IMG/VR virus record: IMGVR_UViG_3300047476_001965
Location: 1 to 30,182 of that record
DNA from: a virus
Length of the DNA stretch: 30,182 bases
Strand: one strand, 5' to 3'
The notes under the pieces were generated by a model. It saw only the letters and a program-made list of their open reading frames with translations. It was not told the DNA's origin and ran no database searches. The position numbers were made by a program, and so were the translations under genes. Within the stretch, counting starts at the first letter, position 1. Every line of letters begins with the position of its first letter. This document shows, piece after piece, positions 7,417 through 16,800 of the stretch.

Positions 7417-8169
7417 TCAGTACTTCAACTCGTAAGCCTCAATTGTAGGCGAGACTCGGTGATTTACCCCGTCTCTGTCATTATAGTCGGTCATAACTAC
7501 AACAGCATACTTTATACCAGAAACCATATCCTGGGAAGCGTGTTCATAAATAAAAGTAGACGGGAATACTACAATATCTCCAGCTTTTGGTTTAATGGTT
7601 AGTTTATCAAATCTAGGAAAGTGAATTTCCCCGCCCTCGTAGTCATCGTTTAAGTAGACAACGACAGAGATAGTGCAGACATAAGTGGGGCCGTGATCAG
7701 CATGTACCTTAAAGTGCGTACCCGGTCCATCGTATTTTACAAAATTAAATGATTCGTAAGATGCAATCCCTACTCCCCAGGAGCGACCATAGTCGTCAAC
7801 GCACTGGCGAATTGCTTGAAAAATACGCTCGTGCATTTCGTAGAGCTCGGCATTCTCTGAGCTTTTTGGTCCTAGGTTAGTAGAGCTAATTTTAAAATCT
7901 AGTGCGTTTCTTGCATATAATGCCACTTCTGCTGAAGAGGTGACTCTTGCCCCCTGCCACTCGTATCGAGTTTGCCCGTTTAGGTTTGCCTCCAGAGTGT
8001 CGATATATTTTTTTCCTTGATCGGATGAGATAGCTCCACTATATACATTTATACCGAGGGCTGGATTAGATACTTTAATGTGGCCAATGGCCCTATCTGC
8101 CATACGGTTACTGGCTGTTTCTGAGCGATCTTTAGTAAACCAATCATTTTGCCCGTGTGGCTGATCCAT
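7417..8169 (-). CDS. 2-oxoglutarate/Fe(II) dioxygenase, first gene of the cassette
   Basis: A 250-residue oxygenase with H156-A-D158 in GTHFKVHADHG, distal H210 in FIYEHAS and K220 as the likely 2-oxoglutarate ligand. YLNDDYEGGEIHFP lies at 172-185. The start at 8169 is supported by AGGGAG about five bases upstream. It is the promoter-proximal gene of the ten-gene array and follows a strong terminator, so the cassette is probably its own transcription unit. It is closely related to the next gene downstream; the pair forms a second subfamily, distinct from the duplicated block at 1472-4516. Substrate unknown; the product is expected to be cytoplasmic. Confidence 0.9.
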   Translation of the reverse strand: MDQPHGQNDWFTKDRSETASNRMADRAIGHIKVSNPALGINVYSGAISSDQGKKYIDTLEANLNGQTRYEWQGARVTSSAEVALYARNALDFKISSTNLGPKSSENAELYEMHERIFQAIRQCVDDYGRSWGVGIASYESFNFVKYDGPGTHFKVHADHGPTYVCTISVVVYLNDDYEGGEIHFPRFDKLTIKPKAGDIVVFPSTFIYEHASQDMVSGIKYAVVVMTDYNDRDGVNHRVSPTIEAYELKY

Positions 8170-8202
8170 ATGTCTCCCTGAGTAATTGCTTTTACTTTAA
8201 TT

Positions 8203-8211
8203 ATCCTAGCA
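8203..8211 (-). promoter_or_regulatory. Candidate extended -10 promoter of the hydroxylase cassette
   Basis: On the minus strand the gap between the terminator and the first oxygenase gene contains TGCTAGGAT, an extended -10 of the TGn-TAnnnT form. It lies about 33 bases before the ATG and the intervening leader includes the ribosome site. No clear -35 is visible, as is usual for extended -10 promoters. Confidence 0.4.
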
Positions 8212-8231
8212 TAGGGATTAATATTTTTGGC

Positions 8232-8262
8232 AAAAAATAAGGCCCCCGAAGGGGCCCTATTT
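8232..8262 (-). terminator. Rho-independent terminator after the Hint-domain gene
   Basis: On the minus strand a perfect six-pair GGCCCC/GGGGCC stem closes a TTCG tetraloop (stem 8241-8246 with 8251-8256) and runs into TTATTTTTT. It lies just past the stop codon at 8271 and separates the tail operon from the hydroxylase cassette. Confidence 0.9.
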
Positions 8263-8270
8263 TAGCTGAT

Positions 8271-9563
8271 TTAGTTCTGGTGAACTAGATAACCACCGGC
8301 AATGAACCAGTTGTACGGCTCACAGATGTACTGGTAAACGATGGTTGGTTCGTCTAGGTTAGTGATCTCGGTGATCTCTTCTTCGACGTATGAGCCATCC
8401 TTTAGTACCTTAACCAGGATGTCGCCTACCTTTAGTAGACCAGCATTTATGGTCTGGAACTGGCCATCTACCTTAGCGAACATTGCCTGCTCGTTTGAGT
8501 ACTTAGCCTGGTCGTTGCCATTGAAGTAAACAATCTCTGATTTCTCGGTTTCGATAATCTCGGTGATTGTTGTCTCCACTAGTTTTTCGCCAACGAATGA
8601 GAGTGTAGGAGCAATAACGAAGTTTTCTTCTTCGCGTGGCTCTGTCGACAGCTCATTTAGTTCTACGGATACTAGGGTATCTCCAACCTTTAGGTCCTTA
8701 GCTGCAACCAAACCGGTAGGTGTCTCGATCAATGTGCTTTCCTCGATGCAGAAGCGTGGAGGGAAGAACGGGAAGAACGGGAAGAAAGGCGGGAAGAACG
8801 GGAAGAAAGGCGGGAAGAACGGGAAAAATGGTGGGAAGTACGGTGGGAAGTACGGTGGGAAGTATGGGAAAAACGGTGGGAAGTACGGTGGGAAGTACGG
8901 TGGGAAGTATGGCGGTGTGGTTACGCTACCAGAATAGTCTGACCATGCCGAGCTTCCATTTGCATTTTTTACGTAAAAACGATACTGCTGAGAAGTACTA
9001 GCCTCTTGTGATATAGAAAATTCTGACGTATCTGTACGATCTCCAGCTTTACCGTCCGTGCTTTCCCAGCGGTAGGCATTTGTTGATAGTAGTGCAGAAC
9101 CGCCTGTAGCAGATGGTGCTGAAAGAGTCAGGTAATCATTTTGATCATTCGATACGCTTCTAACTGTCGGTGCGCTAGGAGTAGCCGGGACAGTTGTAAT
9201 ACTTACTGAGCTAGAAGTTGTACCTGCAGCCGATCCTGCAGCATTCTTTGCATATACGGTAAAAGTGTACGCTGTTCCCGATGCAAGCCCTTCAAATACA
9301 AATGGTGATCCAGAAGTTGGAAGTTCAGTTGTATTTTTGGTTACAGTGGTAGGAGTACTTTCAATATCATAACTAGTCGCTGGAGCTGATGCAGACGGGA
9401 GTGTCCAAACTAGGTTTACTGCACCACCTGTCCCGTCTGTTCCAGTACCACTCAGGAGGTATGGTCGGTTAGTACCGACGTTAGTAGCTGAGGTTATAGT
9501 TACAGACTGAGGCTGCAAAAAGTCATTCTGCTGGGCAGAACGTTTACCGGTTCTTTTACTCAT
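8271..9563 (-). CDS. Fibronectin III - Pro/Phe/Tyr repeat - Hint (intein-like) domain protein
   Basis: A 430-residue mosaic protein. Residues about 31-123 and 127-216 are two fibronectin type III-like domains (VxVYAKNAAG and YRFYVKNANG strands). Residues 217-269 are a low-complexity run of PPYFP, PPFFP and FFP units. C272 begins a Hint domain: CIEESTLIETPTG, KDLKVGDTL (290-298), a second LLKVGDIL (376-383) and a C-terminal YNWFIAGGYLVHQN ending in N430. Hint domains splice or self-cleave at their first Cys. The usual block-B TxxH appears as SNEQ (356-359), so the His is replaced by Gln, and no C-extein follows. It is therefore probably a cleavage-type or degenerate domain, not a splicing intein. 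It is the last gene of the tail operon and likely a virion protein. Ribosome site weak (AGGA about 14 bases upstream). Confidence 0.85.
   Translation of the reverse strand: MSKRTGKRSAQQNDFLQPQSVTITSATNVGTNRPYLLSGTGTDGTGGAVNLVWTLPSASAPATSYDIESTPTTVTKNTTELPTSGSPFVFEGLASGTAYTFTVYAKNAAGSAAGTTSSSVSITTVPATPSAPTVRSVSNDQNDYLTLSAPSATGGSALLSTNAYRWESTDGKAGDRTDTSEFSISQEASTSQQYRFYVKNANGSSAWSDYSGSVTTPPYFPPYFPPYFPPFFPYFPPYFPPYFPPFFPFFPPFFPFFPPFFPFFPFFPPRFCIEESTLIETPTGLVAAKDLKVGDTLVSVELNELSTEPREEENFVIAPTLSFVGEKLVETTITEIIETEKSEIVYFNGNDQAKYSNEQAMFAKVDGQFQTINAGLLKVGDILVKVLKDGSYVEEEITEITNLDEPTIVYQYICEPYNWFIAGGYLVHQN
8757..8915 (-). repeat. Tandem repeat encoding PPYFP/PPFFP units
   Basis: About 159 bases of imperfect tandem repeat inside the Hint-domain gene, made on the plus strand of units such as GGGAAGTACGGT and GGGAAGAACGGGAAGAA. 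It encodes residues 217-269. Length variation by slippage or recombination is to be expected. Confidence 0.9.
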
Positions 9564-9589
9564 AGTAAGTCAGTCTATCCTAAAATCTG

Positions 9590-10447
9590 CTAGGCCATTA
9601 GATCGCCATACACAAGCCAAGTGTTTGTGGAAATCTTGGTTATTGTAGCAGACGAATAGGTGGTGCGGAATTTTAGTCCTGGGGTATATTGTAGAGTCAC
9701 ACCTGCGCCAGCTACAAATGACGCACCAGTGCCAGAGCTTTGGTAGAAATCAATGGATGTCCCGACGGGGAACGTGATCGAGTTAGTCGTGTCGGCATCG
9801 ATCGTGACGGTATACGTTCCCGCTACTGGAACCAGTGAATCACGGTATGTTAGCGGAGATGAGAGAGTCGATGTAGTTGCATTAGCGGTAATTGCAGCTT
9901 TAATAGTCGTTAATGATGGTACGCCTTGTTTGGTCTGTACTCCATCATCAAACTGTACGCCTTCGGTATCTACTGTAACTAGCCCGGTGAAAGTGGGGGC
10001 TGCTTTAGGGGCTAGGGTGGTGTCAGTTGGGTGGACGTGGTCTGCGCGAGCATATTTAACTGAGGTGCCTGCTGCAGCTGTGCCGTTTGCTTCTGGGGTT
10101 GCCGAAGCGGCCTGGCCAATAACAAATGCAGTGGTTGCAACCTGAGTATTATTTTGGTCTGCAGTCGCGGTTGGGGCTGTTGGCTCTCCCGTTAACGCCG
10201 GGCTGGCAAGAGGTGCTTTTGCATCGATCTGATCCTGGATAGATGAAGTGACACCAGCCACGTAACCGATTTCGGTTGACGTGGTGGTGGCAGCTACAAG
10301 ATATCCATCAACATCTGAGATGATGTCTCGGTTGGCGGTGTAGGTAGGGCGATTAGGTGTCCACACCTCACCTGACCATGTCCAAGCACGGTTGTTGTAG
10401 GTGTAGATGTCACCTACTTCTGGTTCTGCAGGGAAATTAATAGCCAT
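9590..10447 (-). CDS. Tail-fibre-like protein
   Basis: A 285-residue protein read from MAINFPAEPEVGD at 10447, where ATG overlaps the upstream stop as TAATG; seven more codons are open upstream but less likely. The N-terminus has the short W/G motif (YNNRAWTWSGEVWTP) that recurs at the ends of phage fibres. Residues around 65-90 ([40 protein letters not shown]) match repeats common in tail fibres and also present in the 1140-residue fibre of this operon. ARADHVHP (about 138-145) is another frequent fibre motif. The C-terminal half is Thr/Ser-rich beta structure, probably a tip or trimerising domain. No enzymatic site is seen. Likely a receptor-contact or fibre-joining component. Confidence 0.8.
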   Translation of the reverse strand: MAINFPAEPEVGDIYTYNNRAWTWSGEVWTPNRPTYTANRDIISDVDGYLVAATTTSTEIGYVAGVTSSIQDQIDAKAPLASPALTGEPTAPTATADQNNTQVATTAFVIGQAASATPEANGTAAAGTSVKYARADHVHPTDTTLAPKAAPTFTGLVTVDTEGVQFDDGVQTKQGVPSLTTIKAAITANATTSTLSSPLTYRDSLVPVAGTYTVTIDADTTNSITFPVGTSIDFYQSSGTGASFVAGAGVTLQYTPGLKFRTTYSSATITKISTNTWLVYGDLMA

Positions 10448-13400
10448 TATGCCTGTGCCTCTGTCCATGCTAGACGACCGCTGAATGACGCGGTTGCTGT
10501 CGATAGGTTAGTTACAACGATGGTCAGCGTATCTGGACCGTCTGGGTAGATACCAGTATTAGAGGTTGTACCTCCACCACCAAGCACACAGTTGCCGAGG
10601 TCACGAAGTTTTGTCAACTCGATTGAGTCAGTACCTTGAGACAAGAAACCACCAGTGATTTCACCACCAGAAACAGTCACGTTACCATTTGATCGATAGT
10701 CAGCAATCTGAGCTAGCGATGAGTTAGCAGTGCCGGTCTCGTAGTAGTTTGGAGTAGTCCAAGTTACTGATGCAGACGGGACCGCATTTAAGTAAGCACG
10801 TACTAGATAATTTGTACTTGCTGAAGTTGTGGTCACGCCTAAGCTGTTCATCTTTAGCTGCATGCGGTTGATAATCTCGCGCTGACCGAAGTTAGAACTA
10901 ATACCATTATCTACTGAAGGAGCTAGACGGATTGAGAACAGGGCCTTAGATGCGTTAGCAGGGATAGATACTGTTCCAGTCTGGCCGTAGGTAAAGATAA
11001 GAGATGCGTCATCATCGAAACGACCATCCATGATTACCGAAGTGCCCCAGTGGGAGATAGACGGTGCAAATGAAGGGAACGCTAGCTCTACTGAAGTAGG
11101 TGCGGTGTCGACGTGAGTGTATGTCTTAGCTGTTGAACCCATCGGGGCAAAGATAAGCGTTGGATTTGATCCAGTCAATGCAGTATTAAGTGTTACAACT
11201 GTTCCCGCAATCCCTGTGATAAAAGCACCATCAGGCACGGGGCTTGGAGATACGCTAGAGAAAACTCGCTGACCAATCTGAAGCCCGGTGGCGTCTGAAA
11301 CGATACCGCTGTTGGATCCAATAGTCCATGTAGAAGAGACACCAGTTGCACCAGCCCCACCGCGAGTCAATCCAGTGAAAGTTGTGGCGGTTTTACCGGT
11401 GTAGTTAACGTACTCGTGAAGTAGATCTGGTTCGTTGTCTACCGTACTAGGGCGGATAACAAGAGTTCCTGATGTAGGGAACGCTGAGGTGTCTAGCACT
11501 GTCATTGTAGTGTCAGTATCAGAAAGACTTGCATCCACACGAGTTGTCGGTGGGATGGTTGATGACTCATAGCGAGCTGGGAGGTTTCCAGAACGCATGT
11601 ACGCCTCGTTGTTGACGTTGTTGTTCATCATCTTGTGGCAGTAAATTACGTTACCGTCGGTTGCACGCATACCCCAGCGGATGAATCCAGCACCATACCA
11701 TGAATAGTCGACGTAGAACATCTGCATCTTAGTCAAGTCAACGGTGTATCCTGAAGGACCGGTTCCGTCTAGCTTGTCAAGGTTAAACTCCGACTGAGGA
11801 ACACGAGTATCGATAGTCTTTGAAATACTTACGTGCGATGCACTAGCACCACGGTATGAAGGCGAGATAGTGAAGTTTGGAGTAGTTGAGATATCATCTA
11901 CCGCGATAACCCGGTATGACTGACCGCGGATAACTACATAGTCACCAGGAATCAGCTGGCTTGAGTATGAAGTAGGGAACGATGAGCTAGTACGAGTTAC
12001 TACGTTAGACCCCTGAGTCACAGTCGAACGTCCAGAAAGCTGCTGAGTAGATGAGCGCTTTACAGCATAAAGCTGCTGGCCATCAAATTCCCAGAACACG
12101 CCGTTTTGTGAGTCAAACTGCCCTAGACGGTTAGCTGCACCGTGCCATGAGTTTACGTTTAGGTTTACGATACCGGTTGCTGGGCCAGCGGCTGAGTCCA
12201 GCATTTCATAGGTAAAGGTATTGAAGCCTGTAATCTCAGCTACGGTAAAAGTACCGTTATATTCTGGCTCATTCGCGCCTGATACCTGAATAGAGGTGCC
12301 TGGCTGAATGTTGTGCTGCTCCTTGGTAGTTACAGTAGCGGTAGTTCCAGATGAGGTAATACCATCAATGCTTGCGTATGGCTTGAAGATGGTGCCTGAT
12401 GAAATCTGCAGACCCTTACCTGACTGGTAACGGAAGTAACGACGAGTCTGGCGAATTGCAGCTTCGTAGTTTGAGCTTGCGTTGGCAGAGAACAGAACAC
12501 CACCGTCAAATGCACGGTGCAAGAACTGAGCTTGTGGACGTACGTAGATAGCTGCGTTTGTTGTTGTCAAGCTAGCTGGGTTGCCTTCAGTAGGGTCAGC
12601 GTAGTAGACAAAAGTAGTAGGAGTTGCAACTGTAGCCACACGGTATGAGCCGTTTGGTGGGTTGGTTCCGGTTACACCAGTCACAGCAATTGTGTTACCA
12701 ATCGATAGACCGTGAGGGACTGTAGTAGTTACAGTAACCTTTAGGTCTGACCCTGAAACGCTCATGGTTGGCGCTCCACCAATTTTTGCGTTGGTGTATA
12801 GGTTTGCAACGTAGATTGCAGTTTTGTTTGGGTCTAGAACGTCGGTAACAGTTGTCTTGTTCTGAGCACGACCTAGGTATGTAAAGGTTCCAGTACCGCC
12901 ACCTGATTCAATCAAGAAGTTACCGTTAGCTGCTGCAAGGAAAGTATCCTGTACGTTTACTGCAGTTCCAGTTACTGGTGCAACACCAGCGATAGCCTGA
13001 CCTGAAGTCCAAGTTTCTGTGCCAGTGGTTGTATTGGCAACTGCAAAGGTTGTTGTAGTTGGGGTTGAGTAGATTGAGAAAGTACCATTGTAGCCAGATA
13101 CTGATGAACCAGAGATAGTCACATACTGACCGGTTGAGAAACCGTGAGCAGATGAAGTTGTGTAGGTTACATATCCTGAAACTGGGCTAGCTGAAACAGC
13201 TTCAGTGACGGTGGCTGTAGTTGTAGTCAATGTTACTGTCACAACTCGGGCGTTTGTGGACATAGTGATTGCAGACACGTTAGGAATTGCAGTTGCTGAA
13301 GGAGCTGCAAATGGGCGGTTGTTAGTTACGCCAAGGTTTTCCCACTTTGACTGCTGAGTACCATACTCGAAGTCGGTATCGATCAGCGCCTGGGCTGTCG

Positions 13401-13485
13401 AGGTACGTAGTTTATTTACTGGGTCAGTCAGGACTTCGGTAGGGTTAAAACGACCGTCTGACGCTGGAAATTGTTGAATACTCAT
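10447..13485 (-). CDS. Large repetitive virion structural protein
   Basis: A 1012-residue beta-rich protein. The N-terminus (residues 28-52, STAQALIDTDFEYGTQQSKW) resembles large structural proteins of cyanophage-like myoviruses, as far as I recall. Three copies of a module with the pattern HG(F/L)xxGxx(I/V)xVxG...YNG(T/S)(F/Y)xV...TFxY lie at about 113-149, 257-294 and 390-429. Between the second and third copy is a conserved stretch, FLHRAFDGGVLFSANASSNY (321-340). A later YTGKT...TFTGLTRGGAGATG repeat resembles another phage structural module. Both ends make TAATG overlaps with the neighbouring genes, so its expression is tied to the tail operon. It is probably a baseplate, tail-surface or long-fibre scaffold protein; the exact place in the virion cannot be told from sequence. 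Confidence 0.8.
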   Translation of the reverse strand: MSIQQFPASDGRFNPTEVLTDPVNKLRTSTAQALIDTDFEYGTQQSKWENLGVTNNRPFAAPSATAIPNVSAITMSTNARVVTVTLTTTTATVTEAVSASPVSGYVTYTTSSAHGFSTGQYVTISGSSVSGYNGTFSIYSTPTTTTFAVANTTTGTETWTSGQAIAGVAPVTGTAVNVQDTFLAAANGNFLIESGGGTGTFTYLGRAQNKTTVTDVLDPNKTAIYVANLYTNAKIGGAPTMSVSGSDLKVTVTTTVPHGLSIGNTIAVTGVTGTNPPNGSYRVATVATPTTFVYYADPTEGNPASLTTTNAAIYVRPQAQFLHRAFDGGVLFSANASSNYEAAIRQTRRYFRYQSGKGLQISSGTIFKPYASIDGITSSGTTATVTTKEQHNIQPGTSIQVSGANEPEYNGTFTVAEITGFNTFTYEMLDSAAGPATGIVNLNVNSWHGAANRLGQFDSQNGVFWEFDGQQLYAVKRSSTQQLSGRSTVTQGSNVVTRTSSSFPTSYSSQLIPGDYVVIRGQSYRVIAVDDISTTPNFTISPSYRGASASHVSISKTIDTRVPQSEFNLDKLDGTGPSGYTVDLTKMQMFYVDYSWYGAGFIRWGMRATDGNVIYCHKMMNNNVNNEAYMRSGNLPARYESSTIPPTTRVDASLSDTDTTMTVLDTSAFPTSGTLVIRPSTVDNEPDLLHEYVNYTGKTATTFTGLTRGGAGATGVSSTWTIGSNSGIVSDATGLQIGQRVFSSVSPSPVPDGAFITGIAGTVVTLNTALTGSNPTLIFAPMGSTAKTYTHVDTAPTSVELAFPSFAPSISHWGTSVIMDGRFDDDASLIFTYGQTGTVSIPANASKALFSIRLAPSVDNGISSNFGQREIINRMQLKMNSLGVTTTSASTNYLVRAYLNAVPSASVTWTTPNYYETGTANSSLAQIADYRSNGNVTVSGGEITGGFLSQGTDSIELTKLRDLGNCVLGGGGTTSNTGIYPDGPDTLTIVVTNLSTATASFSGRLAWTEAQA

Positions 13486-13799
13486 TACGCTATCTCTACT
13501 CCGCTAATGTGAACTTTTACTGAGGTTGCTGACGCGAAACCGCGAATCTTTTTTGCTGTTGCATTAGCATCAAGAACCTGCTTCATGTCTACTGACACTG
13601 TAGCATAACCAGCAATCGGAGTTTGCTCAAAAAGCTCGACTCCGTCTAAAAGAATATTAAAAGTTTGTGCAGCGGCACTAGTGTTTACTACAACAACGTT
13701 AGTGATAACGGTTGTGGTTCCAGTGGTTGGTACGGTATAGAGATCGCCCTCAGTTGTGGCGAATGCAGTTCGCGCTAGGGCTTTAGTTGTGGTAGCCAT
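13485..13799 (-). CDS. Small phage structural protein
   Basis: A 104-residue protein rich in Thr, Val and Ala, with alternating hydrophobic strands (TTVITNVVVVNTSAAAQTFN, residues 29-48) and a GVELFEQTPI segment. The pattern suggests a single beta-sandwich of the kind used as fibre-base or capping proteins. I do not recognise a named family. The ribosome site is weak (GAAAG about 12 bases upstream), and the stop overlaps the next start as TAATG. It stands between the two largest structural genes of the operon. Confidence 0.7.
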   Translation of the reverse strand: MATTTKALARTAFATTEGDLYTVPTTGTTTVITNVVVVNTSAAAQTFNILLDGVELFEQTPIAGYATVSVDMKQVLDANATAKKIRGFASATSVKVHISGVEIA

Positions 13800-13839
13800 T
13801 ATTTACTACTTTCTTTATTTTATTTTTGTGCGTTATTTA

Positions 13840-16800
13840 TTAGTATGCACCCATGATGACCATTATAGCAGTTGAGTTATCTACTACGGGTGTCACCCAG
13901 TCGGCATCGCCGTCAGTGCTTGATGATTTTGTGAGAACTTGCCCTTGAGTACCACCTAGGGGTAGTGCTTCACCAGCAGGGCCAGTCGGACCGGCTGGAC
14001 CCTGAGGACCAGCTTCACCAGAGGTTAGTACCCAGTAGCCGTCGTAGAATGCATAGATTCCGGCAGCCTCGCTGTTGAACCATAGGTCACCCTCGGTTGC
14101 GCCAGTTGGAGGAGTTGCTGAAACAGCAAGACTTGCACCACCACCCTCGCCGTTAGATGCAAGAGTGATGCGACCCTTCGCGTCTACCGTGATGTTTGCG
14201 TTGGTATATGAACCAGCGGTCACACCTGAGGTTGCCAAGGTTGGGTTTGGGTAAGAACCAGTTAGGTCTCCACCAGCAGAGCCGCTTGGAGTACGAGAGT
14301 TAGATAGTCGAGAGTCTGTAGTGATTACTGCAGTACCTGCAACGTCAGCTGGTTGAATATTGCCTGCAGATAGAAGACCGCCAGCAGAAGACTTAACTAC
14401 ACCAGCAGTTAGCGGTACGTATACCTCGCCAGTGAATATCGGGCTGTTCGATGGAGCCTTGGCATCGATCTGATCCTGAATTGCAGAGGTCACGCCTTCT
14501 AGGTATGAAATCTCTGTACCTGTAACGGCACCAATAGATGTTGTCACTGGAAGAACTGTAGTTCCGGTGAAGGTAGAGCTGTCTAGAGTAGCAACTACGG
14601 CTGTATCAATAGAAATTTCTGAACCGTCTTTGACGATTCCGTTTCCAGCGATAATGTTTTGGGCCGCACTGAACTGGGTAAATACAACGTCATCGGTACC
14701 GAGGGTGATTGTTCCAACTGTTGAAATGATAAATCCAGCGTTAGCGTTGGTGTCACCGAACTGCACTAGACAGAAGTTACCGCCAGCTACTTCAGCTGAA
14801 GGACTGTTATCTGCATCGGTTGCACGAATAAGCTTCCACTTAGATGAGCCAGATCCTAGGCTGTCTACGTAGTAAATACCGTTTTCGGTAGCATCGGTCT
14901 GAGATTTGACCAATACTCGGTTGTTAGTAGTTACTGCGTAGTTATCAATTAGCCCTAGAGCACCATTTGAGGTTCCTTCTAGGAATGCCCCTAGACCGTC
15001 AGTACCGTTGTCGTAGTTAGCGGTTAGATTTCCAGTGGTTGCTACAGCTACTGGATCCTTAACGCGAAGACCAGTAGCAAGAGTGTCTACATACGCCTTG
15101 GTTGCTGCGTGTAGGTCAGCTGTTGGCGCAGCGTGTAGCGTCAGGGCACCAGTAAGGGTTCCACCAGAAAGAGCGAGTCTGCCGTTAATTGCAGTTTGCT
15201 GAGCAGTAGATACTGGCTTGTTTGCGTCCGAAGTGTTGTCTACGTTACCCAAGCCAACCATTGACTTTGAGATACCGTTTACGGTACCAGTGAATGTTGC
15301 ACCAGTAAGTGAAGCCTTACCATCAAGCTGGGTCTGGATTGAGTCAGTAACGCCGTCGACGTAGTTAAGCTCGGTAGTTGTAGCGGTGATGCCGTCAAGT
15401 ACGTTTAGCTCAGCAGCTGAAGCAGTTACGTCACTAATGTCTGCAGCTACAACGGTGATGTCGTTGTCCGCAGTGTCAATAGTTTTGTTAGTTAAGGTCT
15501 GAGTGCCAGAGTTAGTGGTAACGGTAGAGTCAATCTCTATTGCACCAGTGATACTAAACTGAACTCCCGTACCTACTACCGCTGAAATAAAGGCCCCGGC
15601 ATCGTCGTAGGTTAGACCGTTTCCTAGGTTATTTCCAACCGCATCCTGAGCACGCTCATTGGTGAAGTACTGGTTTGTACCTTCTTCAATGTCTGAAGTT
15701 GTAAGCGCGTTTATTGCAGAAGTAGTAAAGCTGTTAGCTGCAGTCTCGGCTGCATCTGCTTTATCCTGCGCACCTGCTGTAGTCTCAAGCAATGAAGTGT
15801 CTGCAATACCGTGAACGCTTGTGGTGTCAGATGCGTGAGTAGATAGGTCAGTTGATGACGCTTTTGCGTCCAAAGCGGTCTGAGTTGCAGTGGATATTGG
15901 CTTGTTGGCATCCGAAGTGTTGTCAACGTTACCTAGACCAACGTGAGTCTTAGTTACACCAACAACGGTTCCTGTGAAGGTTGGGTTATTTAGTGGAGCT
16001 TTCTGATTAATCAAAACCTGAGTAGCTGTTGAGACTGGCTTATCTACGTCAGCAGTATTGTCAACGTTTCCAAGCCCAACCATGGACTTGGTAATTCCCT
16101 CGACTGTCCCAGTGAATGTCGCGCCACTTAGGGATGCTTTAGCATCAAGCTGAGTCTGGATTGAGTCAGTAACGCCGTCGACGTAGTTAAGCTCGGTGGT
16201 TGAGGCAGATACTCCCGATAGCTTATTTAGTTCTGCAGTTGTAGCCGCGATGCCGTCTAGAACATTTAGTTCTGCAGAGGTAGCGGTCACTCCTGAAAGA
16301 GTATTTAGTTCTGCAGTTGTAGCCGCGATGCCGTCTAGAACATTTAGTTCTGCAGAGGTAGCGGTCAGTTCGCTGAGTGTTGTAAATTGAGTGGATCCTA
16401 CTTGAAGAACCCCTCCTACCGTCTCAATTGTGGTTCCTGCTGGCAGCGATACGCTACCAGTAAATGTAGGTCCCTCTGTAGAGGCTAAAAGACTGGTGTC
16501 AGCGATTCCGTGAACATTTGTTGAGTCTTGATTGTGTGTATTTAGAGCATCTACTAAATCTACTTCGTATACAAGATTACTTGTATCGGAGATGCCATGT
16601 ACGTTAGTGCTGCTTTGGACATGGCTGCTTAGGTCGGTATATAGCGTATCGACAGAGCTTTGTATATCGCTTACTGCTTGGAAAAAACCTGGATCATCAT
16701 TGATAGCCGCGGCTAGTTCATTCAAAGTATCCAGGGCGCTAGGGGCCGCGCCAATCAAATTTGTTATTGCCGTTTCAATTCGATCGGTAACAGTGTTGCC

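Noticed and set aside
8563-8937. Plus-strand frame rich in GGKNGK/GGKYG, resembling a Gly-rich peptide
   Set aside because: It is the antisense of the PPYFP repeat in the Hint-domain gene, which has clear domains, and the plus-strand frame has no ribosome site.
8271-9088. A splicing intein
   Set aside because: No C-extein follows the terminal Asn and the block-B His is replaced, so at most N-terminal cleavage is expected.
15360-16390. CRISPR-like repeat array
   Set aside because: The repeats are in frame, encode fibre units and have no unique spacers of constant length.
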